Assembly (NCBI RefSeq): GCF_002591915.1
Contig: NZ_NIHB01000002.1
Coordinates: forward strand, 690,133-754,132
DNA from: Marinicella litoralis
GTDB lineage: Bacteria; Pseudomonadota; Gammaproteobacteria; Xanthomonadales; Marinicellaceae
Reading direction: 5' to 3'
Length of the DNA stretch: 64,000 nt
How positions within the stretch are numbered: the stretch's first letter is position 1; the number at the start of each line of letters is the position of its first letter. The notes under the pieces were generated by a model, which was not told the DNA's origin, searched no databases, and saw only the letters and a program-made list of their open reading frames with translations. Shown here one piece after another: positions 25,567 to 34,898 of this stretch. Position numbers and translations under genes: made by a program.

Positions 25567-26514
25567 CTACAAACTATTTCTTAAGCCCAATTCATAAGGG
25601 TAAGGCGATAAATATTTTTGATTCATCAGGTATTCAATTTGATGAATATCTACATAATGCTTCAGCATGGTGATGGGAACAATCAAATGTACTTTTTGTT
25701 CTTTGTAACGTTCAATCAAATTGAGTAGGGAAGCTTTAACCTCACTTGGCAGCTGATTCTTCAAAAATCCCATCATGTGTAACAGCACATTGACATGATT
25801 GTTGATCTTCGCAACTTGAGTCAAGCATTCGGTAAACAAAGTAAAATATTGCTGTAAAATTTCATCAATCGGTTTGACGCCGGCATCAGCCACCAATTGA
25901 CCTAATTTTCTGTAATGCGATTCTGAATGGGCTTGTAACAAAAACTTATAACGCGTATGAAAGGCCACTAAATTTTTAGCCAGGGGTGCGGCCAATACAT
26001 GTTCACGCCAATCCTGATTAGCAAACACCCTGATGATAAAATTCTCTCTCAAACGAATGTCATTGATTCGTCCGGCCTCTTCCATTGGCAACAAGGGATA
26101 ATGTTGTTTCAACTGGTAGGCAAAGGCTCCCATGGCAGGGTTGGTTTCGGGCATACCATTTTGATTGTATACCTTGACCCTAAAGACCCCACAACTGGGT
26201 GATTTTTGCATAAAAATATAACCGCAAAGGTCATGCAGTTCAGGTGCTCTCTGGTCTGCCAAGGCATGTAGCTGATCGGTATAGTCTTTGGATTGATCGG
26301 TGACGTTTTTAACCCTTATTTGGTTGTTTTCATTGACCAAGCGAATCGGTTCTCTGGGAACCCCCATGCCAATTTCCACTTCAGGGCAAATGGGCACATA
26401 TTCGAACCATTCTGATAATATTTCGTTACAAAAAACTGAGTTTTTGTGTGATCCATTGAATCTAACTGCTTGTCCTAACAAGCATGCACTGATACCCACT
26501 TTGATTTTTTTCAT
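25567..26514 (-). CDS. DUF523 and DUF1722 fusion protein (YbgA-like)
   Basis: A 315-residue protein. The N-terminal DUF523 domain (about 1-155) has the conserved cysteines of the [4Fe-4S] desulfidase family: GISACLLG, VPICPEVEIGMG and KSPSCGVFRV. The C-terminal DUF1722 (YbgA) domain (about 190-305) contains AFHTRYKFLLQAHS and ends in LSPYPYEL. Stand-alone DUF523 members such as TudS remove sulfur from thiouracil; the fusion commonly neighbours photolyase genes, but none is nearby here. A conspicuous palindrome lies 13-39 bases upstream of the start. The precise substrate is unknown. Confidence 0.87.
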   Translation of the reverse strand: MKKIKVGISACLLGQAVRFNGSHKNSVFCNEILSEWFEYVPICPEVEIGMGVPREPIRLVNENNQIRVKNVTDQSKDYTDQLHALADQRAPELHDLCGYIFMQKSPSCGVFRVKVYNQNGMPETNPAMGAFAYQLKQHYPLLPMEEAGRINDIRLRENFIIRVFANQDWREHVLAAPLAKNLVAFHTRYKFLLQAHSESHYRKLGQLVADAGVKPIDEILQQYFTLFTECLTQVAKINNHVNVLLHMMGFLKNQLPSEVKASLLNLIERYKEQKVHLIVPITMLKHYVDIHQIEYLMNQKYLSPYPYELGLRNSL

Positions 26515-26526
26515 ATCGAGACAAAA

Positions 26527-26553
26527 TTAGAATAATAATGCATATTATTCTAA
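26527..26553. promoter_or_regulatory. Perfect AT-rich palindrome upstream of the DUF523/DUF1722 gene
   Basis: TTAGAATAATA-ATGCA-TATTATTCTAA is an 11-bp perfect inverted repeat with a 5-bp centre, flanked by TCGAgACA and TGTgTCGA arms. It sits 13 bases upstream of the ATG at 26514 (leftward), where a promoter or 5' leader is expected. It is either an operator or an RNA hairpin; a Fur-like resemblance is only loose. Confidence 0.45.
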
Positions 26554-26612
26554 CCTGTGTCGATTAAATGTAAAACCAATTTAATGAAGGCCTTCACCTT
26601 CAGCTTGTGCTT

Positions 26613-28478
26613 TTATTTTTTGGGTTTTCTTTTGGCTTTACCGAATGATTTGGCTTTGCCTTTTGATTTGGTGGCACTACCGGCTTTGGCATTTCGGCGA
26701 TTCACCCTTTTCGGCTTGCTTGGTTGATAATCATCTGAGTTTTTACGTGATTTTCCTTTTGCGCCACCACCTACTTTTTGAATTTCACTTTTTCTGCCAC
26801 ACAATCGGCCATTCCACAGAATGTCCATGATTTCTTTCGGCATATCAGCAGGTAAATCAACAGTCGCTACTTGGTCATATATGTCAATTTGCCCAATGTA
26901 TTCCCGTTCCAATTCAGCTTCATTACAAATCATTCCAACAATGTTACTTGGTTTGACGCCTTGCTCTCTGCCCACCGAAACCTGAAACCTTTCCATCACG
27001 ATGTCTGGATGGTCATTCAATGGGATTGGGGTTGGATCAATGAACTCATTCGACGCGCTTCGTTGTTGTCGACTGTGTGATCTGCCAGAATCAGAATCAC
27101 GATCAAATTCGTTTGATTTAATGGGTTTGTTTCTTTCGTGTTTTTCACCCTTGGTTTCAACCAATAACATGCCCTTGTCACCATGGATCATATACGCCAA
27201 TGCAGCAGCAATTAATTTAGGATCAAAATCGGTTTCATTCTCAAACTCATCAACCAATTGTTGATAAATTGACAAGTCTTTGGCCGCCAAGGTTTCGTTG
27301 ATTTGGTTTTTAAACCGCAGCATGCGGTTGTCATTGATGTCTGAAACCGTTGGTATATTCATCGGTTCTATCGGCGAGTTGGTGGCTTTCTCAATCATCC
27401 GCAACATGCGCTGTTCGCGACGAGATATAAACAAGATGGCATCTCCAGATCGTCCCGCCCTGCCTGTGCGTCCAATTCGATGTACATAGGACTCGGTGTC
27501 ATAAGGAATGTCATAGTTGATGACATGACTGATTCTTTCAACATCCAATCCACGAGCAACCACATCGGTGCCAATCAATATATCAATCGAACCATTTTTT
27601 AATTTAGCCACCAATCTTTCGCGTTGTTTTTGTACCATGTCACCATTCAAGGCTTCTGCTGAAAAACCACGGGCTTGTAATTTTTCTGCCAACTCTTCCG
27701 TCGCCATTTTGGTTCGAACAAATATCAACACGCCATCAAAATCTTCAACTTCCAATACCCGGGTTAAAGCTTCTAATTTTTTCAAGCCACTGACCATCCA
27801 ATAACGCTGCCTGATGTTGGTCGCGGTACTTGTTTTGGTTTCAATTTTAATATCGACAGGATTATGTAAATGGTTGACTGCCACTTTTTTAACTTCTTTT
27901 GGCATGGTTGCTGAAAACAAAGCAATTTGTCGATCTTTGGGTGTGTGGCTTAAAATCCAATCCACATCATCAATAAATCCCATGCGCAACATTTCATCGG
28001 CTTCATCCAACACCAAAGTACTTAACGCCTCTAATTTTAATGTCTTGCGTCTCATGTGATCCATGACACGACCGGGGGTACCTACCACCACTTGAACACC
28101 ACGTTTTAATTGTTTAAGTTGAATGTCGTAACTTTGCCCACCATAAATCGGTAACACATGAAATCCTTCTATGTGTCGAGCATATGACTGAAATGCTTCT
28201 GCCACTTGAATGGCCAATTCACGTGTGGGGGTCAAAACCAACACCTGCACATGTTTGGCTTTCATGTCTAGATTGGATAATATGGGTAAAGCAAATGCAG
28301 CTGTTTTTCCGGTGCCTGTTTGCGCTTGTCCCAACACATCTTTACCCGCCAAAATAGGTGGAATACTGGCTTCTTGAATAGGAGATGGTTGTTCATAACC
28401 ATTTTCTTTGACTGATTTCAATATTTCTGGCGACAAAGCCAAATCATCAAATGAAAGTGTTTTACTGGATTGAGACAT
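26613..28478 (-). CDS. deaD: DEAD-box RNA helicase DeaD/CsdA
   Basis: A 621-residue helicase. The Q motif is near GYEQPSPIQEASIP, motif I AQTGTGKT, motif II DEAD, motif III SAT, and motif VI HRIGRTGRAGRSG. After the two RecA domains comes a DbpA-type RNA-binding domain (about 480-555, IVGMICNEAELEREYIGQI) and a basic, low-complexity K/R/S tail. Size and domain order match DeaD (CsdA), which unwinds RNA during ribosome assembly and cold adaptation. It is a single gene with its own gap on both sides. Confidence 0.95.
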   Translation of the reverse strand: MSQSSKTLSFDDLALSPEILKSVKENGYEQPSPIQEASIPPILAGKDVLGQAQTGTGKTAAFALPILSNLDMKAKHVQVLVLTPTRELAIQVAEAFQSYARHIEGFHVLPIYGGQSYDIQLKQLKRGVQVVVGTPGRVMDHMRRKTLKLEALSTLVLDEADEMLRMGFIDDVDWILSHTPKDRQIALFSATMPKEVKKVAVNHLHNPVDIKIETKTSTATNIRQRYWMVSGLKKLEALTRVLEVEDFDGVLIFVRTKMATEELAEKLQARGFSAEALNGDMVQKQRERLVAKLKNGSIDILIGTDVVARGLDVERISHVINYDIPYDTESYVHRIGRTGRAGRSGDAILFISRREQRMLRMIEKATNSPIEPMNIPTVSDINDNRMLRFKNQINETLAAKDLSIYQQLVDEFENETDFDPKLIAAALAYMIHGDKGMLLVETKGEKHERNKPIKSNEFDRDSDSGRSHSRQQRSASNEFIDPTPIPLNDHPDIVMERFQVSVGREQGVKPSNIVGMICNEAELEREYIGQIDIYDQVATVDLPADMPKEIMDILWNGRLCGRKSEIQKVGGGAKGKSRKNSDDYQPSKPKRVNRRNAKAGSATKSKGKAKSFGKAKRKPKK

Positions 28479-28609
28479 AAAAACTGACGCAACATGGCGC
28501 GTTGAAAAAAAGAGTGCGGATTATAAAGCAAGCGAATGAAAATAGCATATTATTACCTCAAATAACCCCTATTTATGCGGTATTTGGACCTGTTTGGCTG
28601 CTTTTGCAT

Positions 28610-29704
28610 TTAATGATTAATCAATCGCATGTCGTTTTGATACATTGACAATAACCTTTTATCCATCACTTTATACCAAAGTGGGGGGAAATAGGCCAAT
28701 ACAAACATGCCCATATACCCTGTGGGTAATTGTGGTGCCTCTGCAAAATGCCTGAGACTTTGGTAATGCCTGGAAGGATTGGCATGGTGGTCAGAATGCC
28801 TTTGTAAATGAAACAACACCAAATTAGAAATCAAGTGATTAGAGTTCCATGAATGCCTTGGCTCACAACGTTCATATTTTCCATGCTTGTTTTTTTGTCG
28901 CAACAAACCATAATGCTCGATGTAATTTGCACTGGTTAATTGCCACCAAACCAATGGTGCATGTGCCAACATAAGCAGCAAAGCTGGCCACCCCAACATA
29001 GCAGTCAGTAGACCGTATATGATTATTGTGAGGATATAGGAATGTAATATTTGATTGTCCTTTGAATACCATTTCAATCCATGCCGGGTTAAACGTGTTG
29101 TTTCAATGCGCCAAGCCCTTTTTAATCCTCCAGGAAACTCCCGCAAAGCAAATCGATATATGCTTTCACCCAATTTCGCACTGGCGGAATCTTCAGGTGT
29201 TGCCACATCTCGGTGATGGCCTGCGTTGTGTTCCACATTAAAATGCCCGTAGGCACCGGTCGCCAATGCCAGTTTGGCCAGATTTTTAGACCAGCGGTCT
29301 TTCTTATGACCAAGCTCATGCCCCAAGTTGATTGCCAGGCCGCCAAAAACCCCTAAGGTCAATAGCAGAGTCAAATGCATCCAAAAAGTCAATTCCTGAC
29401 TCACTGTATAGTCAATTATCGTGTAAAAAACAAAGAAGTGCACAGGCAGCATCAGGAACAAGATCCAATCATAGAATTTTGATTGCTCCAACTGTATTAA
29501 TTGAGCGGCGTCCGGGTTGCTGTTGTCGGTTGAAAACAACCAATCCAACAGGGGGATGCCAATATAAATAAATGCAATCGGTAACAGCAAACACCATGCC
29601 ACAGAAGTCATTTCATACAAACTTATGCCAGAGAGTCCAACCAGTGGTAATAAAACAGACAAAATCCATAAATACTTTTTCGGCTTGACTTGATCCATCT
29701 TCAC
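28610..29704 (-). CDS. alkB: Alkane 1-monooxygenase AlkB
   Basis: A 364-residue integral membrane di-iron hydroxylase. It carries the full AlkB histidine set: HELGHKKD (129-136), EHNAGHHRDVATPED (158-172), NYIEHYGL (260-267) and LQRHSDHHANPSRHYQSLR (300-318). Six hydrophobic segments surround these. It hydroxylates the terminal carbon of medium-chain n-alkanes using O2 and electrons from rubredoxin; no rubredoxin or reductase gene is in the window. The promoter region upstream holds a TetR-type palindrome on the -35 and a second palindrome on the -10, so it is likely repressor-controlled. Confidence 0.94.
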   Translation of the reverse strand: MKMDQVKPKKYLWILSVLLPLVGLSGISLYEMTSVAWCLLLPIAFIYIGIPLLDWLFSTDNSNPDAAQLIQLEQSKFYDWILFLMLPVHFFVFYTIIDYTVSQELTFWMHLTLLLTLGVFGGLAINLGHELGHKKDRWSKNLAKLALATGAYGHFNVEHNAGHHRDVATPEDSASAKLGESIYRFALREFPGGLKRAWRIETTRLTRHGLKWYSKDNQILHSYILTIIIYGLLTAMLGWPALLLMLAHAPLVWWQLTSANYIEHYGLLRQKNKHGKYERCEPRHSWNSNHLISNLVLFHLQRHSDHHANPSRHYQSLRHFAEAPQLPTGYMGMFVLAYFPPLWYKVMDKRLLSMYQNDMRLINH

Positions 29705-29715
29705 TTTTCGTTTGA

Positions 29716-29735
29716 GTTGTTATTATCATAACAAC
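29716..29735. promoter_or_regulatory. Inverted repeat over the alkB -10 region
   Basis: GTTGTTAT-TATC-ATAACAAC is a perfect 8-bp inverted repeat with a 4-bp centre that covers the predicted alkB -10 and start site. It may be an operator distinct from the adjacent TetR-like palindrome, or a 5' leader hairpin. Confidence 0.4.
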
Positions 29736-29754
29736 AGACTGACCGTTCGGTCAA
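29725..29754 (-). promoter_or_regulatory. Predicted alkB promoter
   Basis: On the minus strand, TTGACC (29754-29749) and TATGAT (29730-29725) are separated by 18 nt, giving a start near 29718 and a short leader before the alkB ATG at 29704. The -35 lies inside a TGACCG-TT-CGGTCA palindrome. Confidence 0.5.
29740..29753. promoter_or_regulatory. TetR-family-type operator palindrome at alkB
   Basis: TGACCG-TT-CGGTCA overlaps the predicted alkB -35 element. Palindromes of this sequence class are typical TetR-family repressor sites. No TetR-type gene is in the window, so the regulator would act in trans. The rest of the 282-bp gap up to clpS holds a candidate rightward promoter (TTGACT, 18 nt, TATATT at 29797-29826) and no gene. 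Confidence 0.5.
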
Positions 29755-29986
29755 CAACTGACTTAACTATATTCAATTTGTTGGGATGACACATATTTGA
29801 CTTTTAAAAGTAGATTTATTTATATTTATTGATGTTCTTTAAATTATGCTTAAAAATAAGCAATGACGTGATGCAAGGCTAGTCAATCCATTGATATTTA
29901 GGCTATGATATTAATTGAGGTCAGACCAAGTCTTGAATTATTCAATAAAAATCAAATATAGGCTTAAAGATTTAATATAAATACAC

Positions 29987-30307
29987 ATGACTGATAAAGA
30001 AAACAAAAACCAATTGGACACAGGCCTTTTAGAGGAAACTGAAACTCAGTTGATTGAACCCAAAATGTACAAGGTCATTCTGCTGAATGATGATTACACA
30101 CCGATGGATTTCGTCATCGAAGTTTTACAAAAGTTTTTTGATATGGATGAACAAAAAGCCACTCAAATCATGCTGCATGTTCACACCAGAGGCCAAGGCC
30201 TTTGTGGTATTTTTACCCATGAAGTGGCCGAAACCAAAACCGCCCAAGTCAATGAATATGCACGAGACAATGAGCACCCCTTATTGTGCGTTGCGGAGAT
30301 TGTATAA
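29987..30307 (+). CDS. clpS: ClpS adaptor protein
   Basis: A 106-residue adaptor. An acidic flexible N-terminal stretch precedes the ClpS fold with [15 protein letters not shown] (the NDD/T substrate pocket), [18 protein letters not shown], and [20 protein letters not shown]. It delivers N-end-rule substrates to ClpA. Its stop codon shares one base with the clpA ATG, so the two are translationally coupled. No clear Shine-Dalgarno precedes the ATG. Confidence 0.96.
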   Translation: MTDKENKNQLDTGLLEETETQLIEPKMYKVILLNDDYTPMDFVIEVLQKFFDMDEQKATQIMLHVHTRGQGLCGIFTHEVAETKTAQVNEYARDNEHPLLCVAEIV

Positions 30308-32583
30308 TGTTAGACACCCATTTAGACCAAAGCATCAATAAAATATATAAAATGGCTCGCACCAAACGGCACGAGTTGTTAACCATGGAACATTTGATGT
30401 TGGCCTTACTTGAAAACCAACACGCTGCTCAAGTGCTTAATGACGTGGATGCTGACATCACTTTGTTACAGCAAGAATTGGAAATATTGATCAGTCAACA
30501 TGTCAAAATCCTGCCGACTGAATCGGAAATTGAAACACAACCCACTTTGGCTTTTCGCCGGGTCATTCAAAGGGCCATTTATTCAGCCCAATCGGCTGAG
30601 TTAAAACAAGTGACTGGAGACCGGGTTTTGGTGGCCATGTTTGATGAGATGGATTCTCATGTGGTTTACCTGTTGAACAAACAAGGCATCACTCGATTTG
30701 ATATAGTCAGAAGCATAGCGCATGGTGGCAACAATGAAGCCGATCAAATTGACCAAGAAAACCATCCCAACAGTGAAGTTTTGGCTGAAGCAGAGAAAGC
30801 AGAATCCGGCAAAGAGTTTTTAATTAATTTAAATGAAAAAGCCGAGCAAGGACAAGTTGATCCATTGATAGGACGCGCCACCGAAGTGGAGCGAATGATT
30901 CAAATTTTGATGCGCAGATCGAAGAACAACCCGTTGTTGGTTGGAGAACCCGGTGTGGGTAAAACAGCCATAGCAGAGGGCTTGGCATTGCATGTGGTGA
31001 ATCAAAAAGTACCCGATGTCATCAAAGACGCCAAAGTATTTTCCTTGGATTTAGGCGGTTTATTGGCTGGTACCAAATACCGTGGTGATTTTGAGAAAAG
31101 ACTGAAGTCAGTGATTAAATACATTCAAGAAATAGACCATGCCATCTTATTCATTGATGAAATACATACCATCATAGGTGCAGGCGCAGTTTCTGGTGGC
31201 TCCTTGGATGCCTCAAATTTACTTAAACCTGCCCTCAGCAAAGGGGCTTTGCGTTGTATTGGAGCAACCACCCAAGAGGAAGTTCGCAATGTTTTTGATC
31301 GTGATCGCGCTTTGTCTCGTCGCTTTCAAAAAATCACCATCACAGAACCCACCCAAGATGAAGCCATTGATATCATCAAAGGTTTGCAGCCTCATTTTGA
31401 AAAATACCATGGGGTCACCTATGATGACCAAGCCATCACGGCGGCCGTCAAATTATCGGCCAAACACATCAGCGATAAATTCTTACCGGACAAAGCCATT
31501 GATGCGGTCGATGAAGCCGGTTCATGGCAACGAATCAATGGGCTACAAGAAAAACCAATCGGTAGAAGTGACATCAAGCGAGTGGTTGCATCCATAGCAA
31601 AAATACCGGTTGATGACCTGAACCATGAAGACGGACAAAGGCTACAATCGATAGAACGTAATTTACAGCATGTTATTTTTGGACAAGAAGAAGCCATAGA
31701 AATCCTTGCTTCAGCCATAAAAATGGCTCGAGCCGGTCTTAACCGGGACAATCGCACAGTGGCCAATTTAATTTTTGCTGGACCCACTGGAGTGGGCAAA
31801 ACCGAAGTGGTTAAACAATTGTCCCATCATTTGGGATTAAAATTGATTCGTTTTGACATGTCAGAATACATGGAGCCACACACCGTTGCCAAGATGATTG
31901 GAGCACCTCCAGGTTATGTGGGCCATGAACAAGGTGGCTTACTGACCGATAAAGTACATCAAACACCACACAGTATTGTGCTGTTGGATGAAATAGAAAA
32001 AGCCCATCCAGACGTCATGAATATCTTGTTACAAGTCATGGACAATGGCAAATTAACAGATTCTAATGGCCGTGAAACTGATTTCAGAAACGTGCTTTTG
32101 GTTATGACCACCAATGCCGGAGCCACCACCTTGGGGCAAAACAGTTTCGGTTTTGTCGATCAAGACAGAAGTTCAGATGCGATGATTGAATTGAATCGTC
32201 ACTTCACACCAGAATTCAGAAACCGTTTGGATGCAATCGTACCGTTCAAAGCCCTGGATAAATCACATATTGAAAGAATTGTAGACAAGATCATCATCGA
32301 ATTGGAACAACAGTTGGTAGAGCCAGGGATAACCTTCAGCATCACCCAAGTTGCCAGAGAGTGGTTGGTTGAAAAAGGTTATAACCCAGAAATGGGTGCT
32401 CGCCCGATGCAAAGGGCCATAGATCAATACGTCAAAAAACCATTGGTCGATGAAATCTTATTTGGTAAGTTAAAGAATGGGGGATTGGTAAAAATCAATG
32501 TCATTAATCAAGCATTAAACTTTGAAATTATCTCCAGTACACTGATGCTGTCATCAGTTGAAGAAAGCCCTACTGCTCATTGA
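30307..32583 (+). CDS. clpA: ClpA, ATP-dependent Clp protease ATP-binding subunit
   Basis: A 758-residue AAA+ unfoldase. The N-terminal double Clp repeat opens [17 protein letters not shown]. The first AAA+ module has [15 protein letters not shown], and the second has [19 protein letters not shown] with [14 protein letters not shown]. It forms a hexamer that feeds unfolded substrates into ClpP; clpP is not in the window. The start is placed at the ATG at 30307, overlapping the clpS TAA by one base, because this gives the conserved N-terminus. Convergent with infA, with a hairpin between. Confidence 0.96.
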   Translation: MLDTHLDQSINKIYKMARTKRHELLTMEHLMLALLENQHAAQVLNDVDADITLLQQELEILISQHVKILPTESEIETQPTLAFRRVIQRAIYSAQSAELKQVTGDRVLVAMFDEMDSHVVYLLNKQGITRFDIVRSIAHGGNNEADQIDQENHPNSEVLAEAEKAESGKEFLINLNEKAEQGQVDPLIGRATEVERMIQILMRRSKNNPLLVGEPGVGKTAIAEGLALHVVNQKVPDVIKDAKVFSLDLGGLLAGTKYRGDFEKRLKSVIKYIQEIDHAILFIDEIHTIIGAGAVSGGSLDASNLLKPALSKGALRCIGATTQEEVRNVFDRDRALSRRFQKITITEPTQDEAIDIIKGLQPHFEKYHGVTYDDQAITAAVKLSAKHISDKFLPDKAIDAVDEAGSWQRINGLQEKPIGRSDIKRVVASIAKIPVDDLNHEDGQRLQSIERNLQHVIFGQEEAIEILASAIKMARAGLNRDNRTVANLIFAGPTGVGKTEVVKQLSHHLGLKLIRFDMSEYMEPHTVAKMIGAPPGYVGHEQGGLLTDKVHQTPHSIVLLDEIEKAHPDVMNILLQVMDNGKLTDSNGRETDFRNVLLVMTTNAGATTLGQNSFGFVDQDRSSDAMIELNRHFTPEFRNRLDAIVPFKALDKSHIERIVDKIIIELEQQLVEPGITFSITQVAREWLVEKGYNPEMGARPMQRAIDQYVKKPLVDEILFGKLKNGGLVKINVINQALNFEIISSTLMLSSVEESPTAH

Positions 32584-32587
32584 CATC

Positions 32588-32619
32588 AAATCTTTCCAAA
32601 TTCAATTTTGGAAAGATTT
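32588..32619. terminator. Convergent hairpin between clpA and infA
   Basis: AAATCTTTCCAAA / TTTGGAAAGATTT is a perfect 13-bp stem with a 6-nt loop (TTCAAT) just after clpA, and it includes the first bases of the infA stop. The U-rich ends are only TTT, so it is a weak terminator or transcript-stabilising hairpin serving both convergent genes. Confidence 0.55.
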
Positions 32620-32836
32620 ACTTACTGCGGAATGTGATACGTCCTTTGCTTAAATCATAAGGCGTCAACTCTACAGTTACCGTGTCACCTGTTAAGATTC
32701 TGATATAGTGTTTTCTCATGCGGCCTGAGATGTGTGCCGTCACAATGTGACCGTTTTCCAACTCAACCCTAAACATGGTGTTAGGCAAGGTATCAATTAC
32801 TTTACCTTCTAATTCAATTACGTCTTCTTTCGCCAT
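32618..32836 (-). CDS. infA: Translation initiation factor IF-1
   Basis: A 72-residue S1/OB-fold protein. Sequence [19 protein letters not shown], then [20 protein letters not shown] and [20 protein letters not shown], is nearly invariant IF-1. It binds the 30S A site during initiation. It is convergent with clpA, a gammaproteobacterial arrangement. Confidence 0.97.
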   Translation of the reverse strand: MAKEDVIELEGKVIDTLPNTMFRVELENGHIVTAHISGRMRKHYIRILTGDTVTVELTPYDLSKGRITFRSK

Positions 32837-32850
32837 ATATTTCCTGGTAT

Positions 32851-32883
32851 AAAAAAACGCGTATTCTATCAGATATACGCGTT
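32851..32883 (-). terminator. Terminator after the secreted protein gene, overlapping the infA promoter
   Basis: On the minus strand, AACGCGTAT and ATACGCGTT form a 9-bp stem (32883-32875 with 32864-32856) with a 10-nt loop, followed by a run of T. It ends the transcript of the secreted protein gene located upstream (32917-34812). The same segment contains TGATAGAATACGCG, read here as the infA -10 plus discriminator. Confidence 0.6.
32858..32871 (-). promoter_or_regulatory. infA -10 and GC discriminator (14-mer shared with the tRNA-Val promoter)
   Basis: The minus strand reads TGATAGAATACGCG, identical to the sequence at 5109-5122 before tRNA-Val. TAGAAT would be the -10 box and ACGCG a GC-rich discriminator. 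No good -35 is visible at 16-18 nt. Confidence 0.4.
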
Positions 32884-32916
32884 TAGTGCATAAAAGTTAT
32901 CAGTTCTTGTTCAGAC

Positions 32917-34812
32917 TTAATTCAGAATTTCGAAGTCGTTCTCAAAAATTAAATCGCTTAAATCGCCAGGAACTATCAGTGAACCTATGATTGGACGTCT
33001 CATGACCCCCAATGGCTTGGCCTCAACATCGCCGGCGATCGGTTCGGCATTTGAGGTAAAGGAAAAGCTGTAAAGGATACCCCAGTCAATTTCATTGCCG
33101 GCCGGCGCTTGTAAGGTCAGTACATGATTGGAACGAGACACCGTCCAATCATTACCCGCATCTTCATCGGTGTCAGCAAAAATAAAGTCTGTCATAGATG
33201 CCAGGTCATTCAAGGGCAAAGTGATGGCTTGAACTTGTGGATCAAAATCATGATTTTCCACCATATAATTGTAAGTGTATTGACCATTGCCTTGGTCAAC
33301 GACTCTGACCGCCAAGGTCACATGTCCCGCCCCTTCAATGGTTTTTCTGGCTGAAGCAGTGCCAGCACTCAAATCAAAGCTGTTGGGTGTCACATAGGAA
33401 TCACTGGCCGCTCCGAGGGTTAAATTGGCCTGTTGTTGGAAAAACCAATTGCCATTGCTTTCGGTCACAGAATAAGGTTTGTACCCCATGGTATTGAAAA
33501 TATTGATGTCATCTCGCACCAAATACCAAGATGAGAACACATACTCTGCACCTGGCACACCCAAATCTGCTTCCGCCACCACCATCCTGTTCTCATCGGT
33601 GCCATTGGATGAATTGGTTTGTGATCCGCTGTTGTTGGGATCGAAAAAGGATGGAGACTCTGTCCACAGGCCTTTGTAGGCTTCAATGTTCTCACGAGGT
33701 CCTAAGGACGAACCACTGTCATTATTACCCACACCGTAAATATCTTCACAGCCAGGCCACAAGATGTGGCCATTGTTACAATTGATGTCACAATTAAAAT
33801 TAATCGTCAAAAAGGCATGCTTCACCCCAGAAACCCCAATCTGCTCGATCCGATCATCAATGATGCGATACATGTTCCAGATCAAGAACGGGTGTTGTGC
33901 ATTTTGATACGGGGCAAAGGTTCCTGAGTATTTGGTGTACCAGGCCACATCAGCCATGTCTTGAGACTGGGTAGCGGTAGGGTTGGCTATGCCATTGCGA
34001 AGCTCTGCACTGGGTGTCACCACAATGTAACCATTGTTAAGGTTTCTGCGTTGAGATGCATTCATTTCAGTTAAAAACACATCGACCTGAGCGGGATTCC
34101 CGTCACTGGGGCGGGGATCACCCGGCCACAATGGACGATTTGCACAGGAGCCACCTTCGACACTTTTGATGTCCTGATAACCACCTGGGGGCAGGGTTAA
34201 ATGGCTTTGGATGTGGGCTTGACCGATGGTTAAACCTGATAATTTCGGTTCATCCAAGATTTTCGCCAATGTTGGACTGATGCTGACATCCATATTTTCT
34301 AAATTAAGGAATTGGTTTTTTACATCCAAGGTTGAATGCACATGATCAAAATAGAATAACACTTGGCCTTGGTCATTGACCATTTCGAAACCAACCACAT
34401 CGCTGTCTTGCTTGTGCTGATTGGACACCCTTAAGGTCAATCCATTGAATTCAATGACTTGTCCATTGTGATGCCACTCGAATTGACCCGCCAAACTCAA
34501 CACGCCTTGGTCGATACCGATCAGGTTTCCATAAGGTACTTTCAAGGACAAACCACCGATGTTTTTGATTGGCATGATATAAGTATTTTCAGTCCAATTA
34601 TTGGTGTCAAACGCTACGGTCCCCTTCACTTCAATACCGAGTGATTGCAATCTGCCATAGTAAAACAACAAATTCATTTCGCCACCATCTGCATGCCATC
34701 GCTGATTGATTTCAGCCTTCTTATTGTCATCCATTAGGTTGTCTAACCAACTTTCTGCTGCCATTGTTTGTGTTACCAACAAGGATGCCAAAATAAAAAT
34801 AATTGCTTTCAT
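32917..34812 (-). CDS. Large exported protein of unknown function ending in a DLIF-x3-FE motif
   Basis: A 631-residue protein. The start at 34812 gives a signal peptide (MKAIIFILASLLVTQTMAAES); an upstream in-frame start at 34848 would only add 12 polar residues. The mature protein is beta-rich, aromatic and glycine-rich, with a few cysteines (NFNCDINCNN, CEDIYG) and low-similarity domain-like segments. I recognise no family. The last residues are DLSDLIFENDFEILN; DLIF near the end recurs in the other exported protein at 48910-50856. It is probably exported across the outer membrane or anchored at the surface; the gsp genes nearby are compatible with that, but the link is speculative. Confidence 0.72.
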   Translation of the reverse strand: MKAIIFILASLLVTQTMAAESWLDNLMDDNKKAEINQRWHADGGEMNLLFYYGRLQSLGIEVKGTVAFDTNNWTENTYIMPIKNIGGLSLKVPYGNLIGIDQGVLSLAGQFEWHHNGQVIEFNGLTLRVSNQHKQDSDVVGFEMVNDQGQVLFYFDHVHSTLDVKNQFLNLENMDVSISPTLAKILDEPKLSGLTIGQAHIQSHLTLPPGGYQDIKSVEGGSCANRPLWPGDPRPSDGNPAQVDVFLTEMNASQRRNLNNGYIVVTPSAELRNGIANPTATQSQDMADVAWYTKYSGTFAPYQNAQHPFLIWNMYRIIDDRIEQIGVSGVKHAFLTINFNCDINCNNGHILWPGCEDIYGVGNNDSGSSLGPRENIEAYKGLWTESPSFFDPNNSGSQTNSSNGTDENRMVVAEADLGVPGAEYVFSSWYLVRDDINIFNTMGYKPYSVTESNGNWFFQQQANLTLGAASDSYVTPNSFDLSAGTASARKTIEGAGHVTLAVRVVDQGNGQYTYNYMVENHDFDPQVQAITLPLNDLASMTDFIFADTDEDAGNDWTVSRSNHVLTLQAPAGNEIDWGILYSFSFTSNAEPIAGDVEAKPLGVMRRPIIGSLIVPGDLSDLIFENDFEILN

Positions 34813-34898
34813 ATTGTTTCTCTGCCCAATAATTTGTTTTTCAAGCAAAGATTATAACGAATTGCAAGTCCACGAACAGTGACAAACCGCTGCTTTTT

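Noticed and set aside
31178-31597. 139-codon open frame on the + strand
   Set aside because: Wholly inside clpA in another frame; clpA is unambiguous.
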